DNA of 64,000 bases from Tribonema minus (taxonomy: Eukaryota > Sar > Xanthophyceae > Tribonematales > Tribonemataceae). Positions 24,710 to 34,124 of the stretch are shown piece by piece; position 1 is the stretch's first letter; each line of letters begins with the position of its first letter. The position numbers and the translations under genes are program-made. The stretch is from positions 248,001 through 312,000 of the forward strand of contig JAFCMP010000007.1 of assembly GCA_017506865.1 (NCBI GenBank), read 5' to 3'. The notes under the pieces are model-generated. The model made no database searches, was not told the DNA's origin, and saw nothing but the letters and a program-made list of their open reading frames with translations.

Positions 24710-25021
24710 TGTGGTGGTGTGCCAACCACAGAGGGTGAAAGTGTGTGAGACCCAGTCTCAACCTTGACTTAAAACAGCCGGAAATGCCCACTGCCTGGTG
24801 CCGTGGGAGGTGGACCGGAGCGCCCTCCCCAAGTGCAATATCACCCTGATATGCAAGCGTGGCTAAACAGGTAGAAGCAGAAGAAGCTGTGCCATGTTGA
24901 AGGTTAAAGTCGTGTCTGATTACTAAGCCCTACAGCGTTCCCGCACACAGTTGAAGTACGACCCAAGGGGAAACCCTCTTTTTAGGTTGAACTAGCCAGA
25001 TAAGGGGGCCGCTTTACGACA
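24710..25021 (-). repeat. 3' LTR
   Basis: 312 bp, TG...CA on either strand. By eye identical to the LTR at 37285-37596. It contains the GTTGAAGTAC word that is common in the host sequence. Confidence 0.95.
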
Positions 25022-26335
25022 TACGCCCCCATCCATCGACTCCCAGGCGCATGGATCAAAGAAAAGTGGCCAGTCAAATAACAACACTGTGCGCCGTGCA
25101 TGCAAGTCACATAATTTCGCAACAGCTTCTTAGCAGATTTCACAGGCATAAAGTTCCTGGAGTTGAGGTTATCACATGATAAACAGGCAACAATCAGCAC
25201 ATTTCAGGTTAGCTGGCCCCTCTTTAAGACGCTGTTAGAAACCAGGAAGTCAGGCGTGCCACGCCACTGTCTGCTCGGGGACTGATATTATTTTCTAAAG
25301 GGGTGTGTGATCAACGTAACGAGCAGTCCCTCTCCAGGGCACTCGCGACCGATCTGGTAGCGCCTCCTCACAACATCACCCCCGAAAATGGGAGCACCTG
25401 AGCGCCACTACCAGGCGGACGGGGTCACACATTAAGGTGCCACTGCCGCATCACACGGGAGCATATATATATCTAATACCATCGTAATGCCATTCCGAGG
25501 ACCCACGGCACAGCTGGCCATGAGAACAATTTCAGGCACGACGGACTGTCACCTGAGCCTGCCTTATGTTTTTTTTTTGGCTGACTGGAGATGATGACAG
25601 GCAGACGGGAGGCGCCCATGAACCCAATCACGGTTGCTCGCTGCTGCAGTAATTTTGGTTGGAGTAGTTTGGAGTAGGTAGGGAATTTTTTGAACTTCAA
25701 GTGGGTGGCACTATGACGACCTTGAATCATTTTGGTCTATGTATGGGGCTGGCAGTTCATCTATGTCCACATGTGACCCACCTACCACGCAGAGGTATCG
25801 CCTCACAGGACTGGACTTGAACCCAGGTGGCCTGCTACACATCCACATCGTTACTGCTACGTCATTGATGTGATCAGCAGCAAAATCAATAGGGGAACAC
25901 TGCGGAAATTCTACTATACCGCGATGGCCTGATTACGTCCGCAGGCAACGCGACACTTCAACTTCGCGTGTACTGTGCTAGCGCCTATACGCACGTCCAG
26001 GGCCTGATGGCCTCACCAGCTGCCGCAGCGGGCACGCGGTACTCCCAGTATGTTTGCCCTCCTCCCGGGTATGCCCATCGTCCGCAACGGCCATTGCCGC
26101 ATTTCTTGAAACTTGAACGAACTTGGCCCGCCCGCCTCGCGCCTTGAATCTTGAAGTTCAAGTTCTTGTGCCCTGACTCATCCAACATCTGAGGCATGCA
26201 ATTCAGGAAAGGCGCCCTTACGGGCTGTGGGATAAGCACCAATGTGGGACCCACGCCGTACAATTGAAAGTTTTGAGTTGAGAGCGCGTAATCCTGTGCT
26301 CAAAATAACAGTGAGGTGAGTTGTCAAGTTCGTTA
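25022..26335 (-). other. Retrotransposon 3' noncoding region
   Basis: About 1.3 kb between the integrase stop and the 3' LTR without a recognisable gene. Directly next to the LTR the minus strand reads GGATGGGGGCGTA, a short candidate polypurine tract. At 25800-25880 the minus strand has a tRNA-like B box (GGTTCAAGTCC) with weak A-box resemblance upstream. Confidence 0.6.
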
Positions 26336-28410
26336 TCAGCTCCCGTCGATGAAGGTGAGCACTCGCGCTGCAGCGGCAGGAGGGTGCCAGAATGTGCCTA
26401 CACGCTCTGTAAGGAAAGATGATGTATGGTGGAGCGTGTAGATGAGATTGGTGAAATGCTTGTCGCCCCTTGCTGCCCTTCCTCGATAGCGTCCGGCAAA
26501 ATCCTGCAATTGCGCAATCAGCTCATCTGGTTCGGGAGCGTCAACTGGGCAAATAAACTCCACCATACCATTGGCCTGTACATGCACCACATAGCCATCG
26601 CAACTGTCAGTTGATGTCTCATTCCAAGCTTTCAGAGACACCTTCACAATATCACCCTTGGCATAGCGGCATGGAGTGCGTGGCAGCGTTGAGGCTGCTG
26701 GCGTTACTGGCTTGTCAGCTGCGTCACGGGTGGAGGTAACTCGCTTTTCCTGTGGAACGTTTGTAAAAGGGGGTGTTTCCACCACTGCATGCCTCTCTTT
26801 CACAAGCTTCAGTCTACTGCAGTGGATGTACTTCAACATCACCTGACCCTGATGCGTTGCACGCAAGACATAAGTGTCTAAGCCCGGTATACGCCTCTCT
26901 ACTACAAAAGGGCCCAGCCACCGATCTGCCTTCAACTTACGGCTTAGACCTTTGCGCACAGGCGGATAATGGACTAGTACTGTATCACCGGGTTGGAAGC
27001 GCCGCGCATAGCCCTGCTCCTTTGCTGCTTCTTCGCGCAGCCTCTCCTCCTGCTCTTGAAGCGATGATTGGACCAGGCGGTAGCCCTCCCGTATAGCGTC
27101 ATGGGAAGCCTCCAGGTGCTCCGCGGCAGTACGCCACCTGTTGGACTTAGACACACGTATATCTCCTAGCATAGCCTCAAACGGCAACAACGGCTCGCGA
27201 CCGTACAACATGCGGAAAGGTGACATGCCATAGGTGGTGTTAGTGCAAGCGCGGTGATTGAAGAGGGCCTGCGGGAGCACACGATCCCAGTTGCGTTGAT
27301 TGTCTTCTACAAGCATGGACAAAATGTTCACAAGTGAGCCATTGGTGCGCTCAGTGAGACCGTTGCATGCGGGGTGGTAGGGTGAAGTGAAACGTTGCTC
27401 AACGCCCAGCAATCTGGTCAGCTCTTTCATCAACGCTCCCCTGAATTCTTTCGCATTATCACACAGGAACATCTGCGGGCACCCATGCCTAGGTACTATT
27501 TCACTAACGATGATGCGCGCTACCGTCTGGGCTGACTTATCAGGGATTGCAAAGGCCTCCGGCCACCTAGTGAGGTAGTCCGTGAAAACCAAAATAAAAC
27601 GGTTGCCATCGTCTGATGTTGGCAGAGGACCTACTATATCAAACCCTACCAACTGGAATGCATGTTGCAAATCAATATCTCCAAAGCCATGTACCCTAAT
27701 TCGTGCATCACGCCTTGACTTGCGCTTCTGACACGCCATGCAAGAAAGCACCCAATGAAAAACATCCGCATACATGCCTGGCCAAAAGTACCTGCGCCTA
27801 ACCTTGTCATAGGTGCGAGCAAAACCACTGTGGCCTCCCCCGATTGCACCGTCATGACACTCAAGCAACACGCGCTCGCGCAGAGCCTTTGGTATAACCA
27901 ACAAGTCTGTCCCTGCCCTGTGTGACCTTCCCCCTGCAGCAATATACATCTTAGCTTCGCGCAAATAATAACCTGCACGTTCAAAAGCACGCGCCTCTTC
28001 AACTTCAACTGGGGTTAGACCATGAGCCCTACTACTGGCTTTTGCTTGGAGGTATTTCACAACCTTGCCAAGCACTGGATCGCTGCCCAAAGAATCCGCT
28101 AAGTCACTCGACTGAAAAACTGGACGCTGCCGCTTCTTAAACTTTAATGAACCACCTGTTTCTTCGTCACTGTCAAACTCGTCTCCATCGTCCAGCGTTG
28201 GTTCTCCTAGGTGATCATCTTCGCCCTCTGGCCACAATTGCGCCACCGCTGTCATGCTGACCTGCACTCTCGAGCACTGCACTCCACCTGTCTTCTCAAC
28301 GTCGCTAAAAGCAAGAACAGGCACTGCAATTCTTTCTTTGGTGTCAGGTGTGGGCCTCTGCACGCCCCCATTCTTTCTTTGGTGTCAGGTGTGGGCCTCT
28401 GCACGCCCCC
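26336..28410 (-). CDS. Integrase (retrotransposon pol 3' part)
   Basis: The frame is open from the 41-bp duplication to 26336, about 675 codons. The ORF shown from 28363 begins with an in-frame repeat-derived Met and is probably not a real start. An H2C2 zinc-binding region (ECHDGAIGGGH, then SCMACQK) lies near residues 168-210. The DDE catalytic set is Asp in GFDIVGPLP, Asp in LCDNAKEF and Glu in NGLTERTNG, with the last two about 35 residues apart. A GPY/F-type module (RWLGPFVVERR) lies near residue 486. The C-terminal 150 residues have no chromodomain that I can see. Its job is insertion of the cDNA into the host chromosome. It is out of frame with the upstream polymerase because of the duplication at 28329-28412. 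Confidence 0.9.
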
Positions 28411-31400
28411 ATGCAGCGAGGTCTGCGCTGCATTCACAGAGAGGTCAACACCTGCAGACATCATGACATAAGCACCGTCCCTGATACGAGAGAGAGCATC
28501 TGCATTACCATTCTCTTTACCAGGCCTATGTACTATATCCATGTTGTATTCTTGCAGTTCTGATATGTAACGTTCTTGCCGCTTAGTTCGCGGTTCTGAG
28601 CCACCCATGAGATGCGCTAGCGCAGAGTGATCAGTTTGTAGAGTGAACGTGTTGCCATTATGCAAAAACTGCCTGAAGTAGTGAACCCCTTCCACGGCCG
28701 CTAGCGCTTCCCTATCATAGGTGCCGTAGTTGCGCTCGGCAGTTTTTAAAGTCCTACTATAATATCCTATGGGATGCTCACCATTGACAGGACAAATTTG
28801 CGTCAGCACTGCTCCAACTCCATAGTCTGAAGCATCTGTTTGCAATACCAGCTTGACTGTACCATTAAGGATCCCTTTCAAGTCTGGATGAGCTAGCACA
28901 GGGGACGTTTTTAGCGCCTCCTTCAAAACCTGCCAAGTTGCTACACAATCATCAGAAAGCTCAAACGGCACACCTTTGCGCGTGAGGTTTACCAGGGGCT
29001 CCGTGATTGTAGAAAAATTGGAAATGTACTGCCTATAATATGCTGCCATACACAAAAAGGAACGCACATCATGGAGGTCAGTGGGAAGTGGTATTTTGTC
29101 GATGGCTGCCACTTTTGATGGGTCCACACGTTTACCTCGCGCATCCACTATGTGGCCCAGAAACTTGACCTCTTTCATTGCGAAATGACACTTTGATGGC
29201 TTCAGCTTGATACCAACTGAGAGCAAGCGGCTCAGCACTACCTTCAAATGCTTCATGTGTTCCTCGAAAGTCTTGCTGAAAACCAAAATATCGTCCACAT
29301 ACACTAATGCATACACCCACAACGCATCATGTCCCATGGCCAACTGCATCAGACGCTGAAAAGTAGATGGCATATTCATGAGCCCCATGGGTCCAACCTT
29401 CCATTGGTAGCACCCCCATTTGGTCTGAAATGCTGTTAGCGGCCTGGATTCTCTATCAAGTTCAACATGCCAGAATCCAGCTACCGCGTCCATAGAGCTG
29501 AACCACTCAGAGCCACTCAACGCTGAATGCACCTCATCAATGCGTGGCAACGGAAAACCATCCTGGCCGCTGCCCTTTTCTTTGACCGCTTGATTAACCG
29601 CCCTCAAGTCTTGCACTACTCGCAGTCCCCCATCCGGCTTGGGTATTATCATCAAAGGGGAGTTCCAAGGCGAATTTGACGGTTCAATCACACCTTTCTT
29701 AATCAAAAAATCTATCTCCTTCCACAGCACTTCAAGCTCCTTCAAGCTGTACTTGCGCAATCTTGCACGTACTGGTCTAGCATCCCCTACATCAATATGG
29801 TGACGGACCAACGACGTCTTTCCGGGCCTGCCATCAAATGAGAAGATACCTTTCCTAGCCATGCTACGCAGCAAATCCGTTAAAATTTCTTTCTGCTTGT
29901 TTGTAAGGTGATCCAATTCCCCTATTTTGAACGCGGCAAACCACTCCAACTCCCGCGCTCGCTGCACTGCTTCTTCGTCCGTACACTCATTGACAGGTTC
30001 TGTACCTGCGCCAGTGTCAACACCAGGTTGCGATTCTACATCAATCTTTGCTTCCTGTTTAGTTCCAGCGTGAGTTTCTGAGACTGCAGTGCAAGAAGTT
30101 TTCGCTGGTGGGGGCTCTGCAGGCGGTCGTACCCCCGGTACCGTGCCTGCTACAGGGATTGTTCTGTCATCAGCAGTGCTCATCCCCTCAACTTCAACTT
30201 GGCGCCCCCAACCATGCGCACTACTCTGCGCAAACAAATTCTCCGCAGCTGTTCCATTTATGGCCCCTTCAGACTGTGCACGTGCTTCCGCAGGCGTGAC
30301 ACACCCCATCGCTACCATGAAGCAGGCTGTGGCCAAACGATCATTGCGTTCAACACTCGCTATCCTGGCTTTGACCGCTGCCAATTTACTGTCACGCGCA
30401 GGTGTATCAGTCTGTCTCAACGACTCCGCGGACAGCTTCAGCAAACTGCGTGTAATGCCTACTTCATGTTGGTGTACCTCCTTCTTCCACATCCGCTCAT
30501 CCAACAAGTGTAGATGCCCCACTTTAACACCCGGTTTCAGCTTACCGGTACGCTTCACAATAGTGATGTTTATAGTGCTGGTTTGATTACCTTCTTCCAC
30601 CAACACTCGCTGGCGCCGCACTGCCCAGTGCCCCTTTGGGTCTACTACCCCTTCTAGCACATAGTTGCCCGGCGGCACCCACCCTGTCCACGTCACCAAC
30701 ACTGCAACTCCTGCTGTTGTAGGTTCAGTTACTGGGTATTGTTTGGCAACGCGTACTGTAGCTTGCTTGTGCGCCGATGCGCCTTGCTCAGCAACTAGCA
30801 GAATATCGTCCCACCCTGGCAATTTTGCATTGGCGGTAGCGGCTACGCCTGGGTCTTCTGACATGTGATTCTTGCCCAAGCGCTCATCAAGCTCATCCAT
30901 CACTTGGTTGTATGCTTCCAACATTGTCATCTTACCTGGCGTGCGCGCCCCGCCGCTGCGATGGCCTTCAGCGTCTTCACCGCTGGCGTCGCCGTCGCCG
31001 TTGCTTGCGTCTTCACCGCTGTCCGCGTCGGTGCTTCTTGCCGTGGTGCTGGTGCTTGAAGTTGAAGTTGAGGTAGAGGTCGGCTGTGGTCCTGGCTCGC
31101 GGTTGTTGTTGCCAGCGCTCTTGACCGAGCCCTGCATGTGCCGTAGCTTGCGCAAAAATGGCGTGCTAGGCAGAGAGGAGGCAATGAGTACAGGCCCCAC
31201 GAGAGTGCCGCCCTGACGGTGATCCTCAGGCAGTGCATACGGGCCAAGTGTCTGCACAAAAATGCCATCCTCAATGAGACGCGACGCCGCTGGGTGCAGG
31301 CGATGCTGCGTGTCAAACAACACAGGCTCAGTGCGCAAGATGCGCACAATAAATGACATGACTGGTGCCAGCACGATCTGGCCACAACCTTTTGCCAGGG

Positions 31401-33027
31401 CAGTCTGACTGACCCCCGGCGGCACCTTGATCCACCACAAGCCGTTGGCTCGCATCACGTCAGCCTGCGAGGGGACATACCGCTGTGAGAGCGAGAACTC
31501 AATGTCACCTCGACGCATGTGGTCGTCTGCAGGCTGGCGAAACACATGGAAGTGGCGTGAAACGAGAGTGGGAGCACTGCGCTTGGCGTCATGTGTCCAG
31601 CGAGCTGTGGCATTGCGCGGCGGCAGCACATACACAGGGTTAGACACGCCCCACATTTCACCAGGGTTAATCTGCACTCTCTCCTGCTTGTGACCGCCAT
31701 ACTTGGCCTCCTCAATCCTGCCTGCCACTGTACGCAAGGTGTCTACAACAGTTTGGTCTCCCCTGGTGATGAGAAAGAACACGCGATTGCGCAGGTTAGG
31801 GAACCCTAGGTCTGCACCTGAGAGCTCAAATGACAACACATGGTATCCTGCCTGGTGCGCATGCTCAATCGCCAACTGCCCGCTGATTGTCTCGCTGATC
31901 TCTGGCACATTCTCAATCATCAGGCATTTCACGCCTCGCTGAATGGCTTTGTCCACCAACTTTGGGGTTACCTGATTTGCTTCTGCATCAACTCTGATCT
32001 CCCCAGCTGGCTTGAAGCGCTGTCTGCTGGCGCCTTCACAACGGGTGCTGGCAGTTACTAGGTCAGGGTCTATCTCCATAATCCTGTCCCACACCTTATT
32101 AGATGTGTAGTCTGCCACCAGCAAGGGCACGTTGGGGTGAGATGCGCGAAAGATGGCAGCATATGTATCATCTATCTCCACTGCCAATGCTACCTGCGCC
32201 CCTCCCATAATCGCACCTTTCACGGAGCTGCCAATGCCCGCCCCCAAGTCTACCACTGTGAGGCTTGACACGGTCATGTGCTCAACGTTTGGGTACTCAC
32301 CGCGCTCCACTGGTGAAATTGCTGCCCACCTGTCTGGGTGGCAATCCTGCACTGCCCAAGTTGACCCCCCCTTTTTGTCGTAGCACCCTGAGCGCCTATC
32401 TGCATCAAGCTCAGCAAGCGCCACGTCAACTTCAACTTCAACTGTCTCATCACAAGACTGAGTGCGCGCAGCATCGAGCTCCATGTCACTGTCGTCTGCT
32501 GAATCTTCACCTGACATCTTTGTCCAGTCTGTCTCCTCCACATACCTGTCAGCCGGCTCTCCGTCCTCTGAGGCACTGTCAATCGACTCTGAGCTGACCG
32601 ACATTACCTCACTCAACTCACCGTTGTGCCAGTGTCTGTGCTGCACGTCTACCTCCCATCCCGCTTTCGGCAGATCATCCACCCTGATTACCCTCTCATC
32701 ATCAACACTGTCAAGGTCAATAGGTGGTTGCATTCGCTGCGTGCCCTTGCTCAACACAAACTTCGGGCCAGGCTCACCATTCTCCGCACGCTCCTCCAAC
32801 AGCTCCGCGGGCAGCGACCCATACTCAAACTTCAACACCGAGCCTAGGTCAACTGCAACTTCGGCCGACTGTACTCCCTGTTGGTTGCCAGCATTGCGCG
32901 CGCTACGCCATTGGTCACGCTTGGCTGCTACCTCATCAGGGGTCAGCGACTTGACTGCTTTGTAAGTCAGGATGCTGTACCATGGCAGGCGAGCGACTCG
33001 TGAGCATGTCCAACCGCATACGCGCAA
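28252..33027 (-). CDS. DNA methyltransferase - reverse transcriptase - RNase H polyprotein
   Basis: This is a 1,591-codon open frame; its first codon is TTG, so it is expected to be reached from the upstream protease frame. Residues about 254-567 form a C5-cytosine methyltransferase: motif I VVDLGAGIGSS (256-266), AVEIDD, catalytic Cys330 in STRCEGAS, ENV at 372-374, a QxRxR-like LRNRVFFLI, and a motif X-like GCGQIVLAPVMSFI. A Ser/Thr-rich linker follows, with STSTSTS made from the GAAGTT hexamer. Reverse transcriptase starts near 1075 (KKGVIEPSNSPWNSP, PMGLMNMPSTFQRLM) with the active site YVDD at 1243-1246. RNase H follows from about 1390 (TDASDYG, YDREALAAV, TDHSAL, NADALSR). The last residues after the 41-bp repeat are out of frame. 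The enzyme presumably copies element RNA. The methyltransferase role is unproven. Confidence 0.93.
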   Translation of the reverse strand: MRVCGWTCSRVARLPWYSILTYKAVKSLTPDEVAAKRDQWRSARNAGNQQGVQSAEVAVDLGSVLKFEYGSLPAELLEERAENGEPGPKFVLSKGTQRMQPPIDLDSVDDERVIRVDDLPKAGWEVDVQHRHWHNGELSEVMSVSSESIDSASEDGEPADRYVEETDWTKMSGEDSADDSDMELDAARTQSCDETVEVEVDVALAELDADRRSGCYDKKGGSTWAVQDCHPDRWAAISPVERGEYPNVEHMTVSSLTVVDLGAGIGSSVKGAIMGGAQVALAVEIDDTYAAIFRASHPNVPLLVADYTSNKVWDRIMEIDPDLVTASTRCEGASRQRFKPAGEIRVDAEANQVTPKLVDKAIQRGVKCLMIENVPEISETISGQLAIEHAHQAGYHVLSFELSGADLGFPNLRNRVFFLITRGDQTVVDTLRTVAGRIEEAKYGGHKQERVQINPGEMWGVSNPVYVLPPRNATARWTHDAKRSAPTLVSRHFHVFRQPADDHMRRGDIEFSLSQRYVPSQADVMRANGLWWIKVPPGVSQTALAKGCGQIVLAPVMSFIVRILRTEPVLFDTQHRLHPAASRLIEDGIFVQTLGPYALPEDHRQGGTLVGPVLIASSLPSTPFLRKLRHMQGSVKSAGNNNREPGPQPTSTSTSTSSTSTTARSTDADSGEDASNGDGDASGEDAEGHRSGGARTPGKMTMLEAYNQVMDELDERLGKNHMSEDPGVAATANAKLPGWDDILLVAEQGASAHKQATVRVAKQYPVTEPTTAGVAVLVTWTGWVPPGNYVLEGVVDPKGHWAVRRQRVLVEEGNQTSTINITIVKRTGKLKPGVKVGHLHLLDERMWKKEVHQHEVGITRSLLKLSAESLRQTDTPARDSKLAAVKARIASVERNDRLATACFMVAMGCVTPAEARAQSEGAINGTAAENLFAQSSAHGWGRQVEVEGMSTADDRTIPVAGTVPGVRPPAEPPPAKTSCTAVSETHAGTKQEAKIDVESQPGVDTGAGTEPVNECTDEEAVQRARELEWFAAFKIGELDHLTNKQKEILTDLLRSMARKGIFSFDGRPGKTSLVRHHIDVGDARPVRARLRKYSLKELEVLWKEIDFLIKKGVIEPSNSPWNSPLMIIPKPDGGLRVVQDLRAVNQAVKEKGSGQDGFPLPRIDEVHSALSGSEWFSSMDAVAGFWHVELDRESRPLTAFQTKWGCYQWKVGPMGLMNMPSTFQRLMQLAMGHDALWVYALVYVDDILVFSKTFEEHMKHLKVVLSRLLSVGIKLKPSKCHFAMKEVKFLGHIVDARGKRVDPSKVAAIDKIPLPTDLHDVRSFLCMAAYYRQYISNFSTITEPLVNLTRKGVPFELSDDCVATWQVLKEALKTSPVLAHPDLKGILNGTVKLVLQTDASDYGVGAVLTQICPVNGEHPIGYYSRTLKTAERNYGTYDREALAAVEGVHYFRQFLHNGNTFTLQTDHSALAHLMGGSEPRTKRQERYISELQEYNMDIVHRPGKENGNADALSRIRDGAYVMMSAGVDLSVNAAQTSLHGGVQRPTPDTKERMGACRGPHLTPKKELQCLFLLLATLRRQVECSARECRSA
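28329..28412 (-). repeat. 41-bp tandem duplication that breaks pol
   Basis: Two exact 41-bp units (28329-28369 and 28370-28410) encode the peptide core GVQRPTPDTKER. As 41 is not a multiple of three, the second unit shifts the frame between RNase H and integrase. The two flanking frames differ by exactly the offset a single unit would explain. Confidence 0.92.
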
Positions 33028-34124
33028 TGGTGCTGTAGCTGAGCAGGAACTGAGGGTCGATTTGGTTGCTCACATGAAAGTCAACTTGAGCTGAGACGCC
33101 CGCAATCTCCACCTGCACAGTCACCATAAACATCACTGCTACCAGGTGCCTGCCAACCCCACGAATCGCCTTAAATGTGGGCTGGCGCTGGGATTGCTCC
33201 AAACGCACTGCCTGCTGCGCCGTCTCTGCCCTGTCTCTCAGCTTACGCAACAGAAGGCAGTATGCCCTGAACTGCATCACATCGCAGCCTGCGCACGAAT
33301 CCAGATAAACCACTGCAGGCATGACATTGTGAATCTGCGCCTCTACCATGAGCACCACTGGGGCCATCCTGCCAATTTGGCCACCAGCATCAGCACCTGC
33401 CACGCAGACCAGACTACTCACCTCTGCTACCTCATCATCTGCCACGAAGCAGCAGCACTCAGCGAACTTGTCGGGGTCGCAGCTCAGACACACCCGGCCT
33501 GCCGAGGGATCCCACGCGAAGTAGGTGCGCGCCGAGAAGAAGTACTCTGCCTCGTTGTCCGCCCCCACGCCTAACGCAGTGGACCACGTGGGCGCAGTGG
33601 GGCCTACTGCTGGCCTCTCGCCGTGTACAATTGCCAGCACAGCCTGCACCAACTCAGGGGAGAGACTGGAGGGATCAAGGGGGAAGTTGTTAGCGACACG
33701 AGCCCCCCCCCCGGTGTTGGAGATCAAACCCCCGTTTGGCCTGGAGTTGATGTTGCCCCCGATGTTGGGCGCGGCGCCCCAGCCCTGCCTGCCGTAATTG
33801 GGCGGGCCCTGGCGGTTGCCAGCAGGGTAGTATAGCTGCCTGTGAGGAGCGGTTTGCAGAGGAGCACCGTGACGTTGACTCATTGCGCGGATAAGTGAGT
33901 CAAAACGCTGGTTCATGTCACTGGCATGCTGTTGAAGATGGGAGCTGAACCTGTCCAGCGCTGCATTCCACGGAGTTTCAGCGTTAGTGTCAGTAGCCCG
34001 GGTGTTAGGCACAGCGCCGCTGCCGCCCTGCGTGGCAAGAACGTCAGCCCCAGAAGCGCCGCCCTCAGAGTTTTCCGACTCAGATTCTGACCCGCCACCA
34101 CTAAATGCATATGTCGAGCCCCCC
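32936..34124 (-). CDS. Gag C-terminus and aspartic protease region
   Basis: The frame opens before 34012 and is best entered by a -1 shift at the six-G run (minus strand of 34119-34124). From there an acidic linker (SGGGSESESENSEGG) continues naturally into PNTRATDTNAETPW. A retropepsin-like segment has YLDSCAGCDVM, where D-S-C-A stands in place of the usual D-T/S-G-A, and a later QFLLSYSTIARMRLDM resembling the hydrophobic-hydrophobic-Gly region. It should cleave the polyprotein. The Gly to Cys change in the active-site loop is unusual, so activity is uncertain. The frame ends at 32936 after overlapping the methyltransferase frame. Confidence 0.65.
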
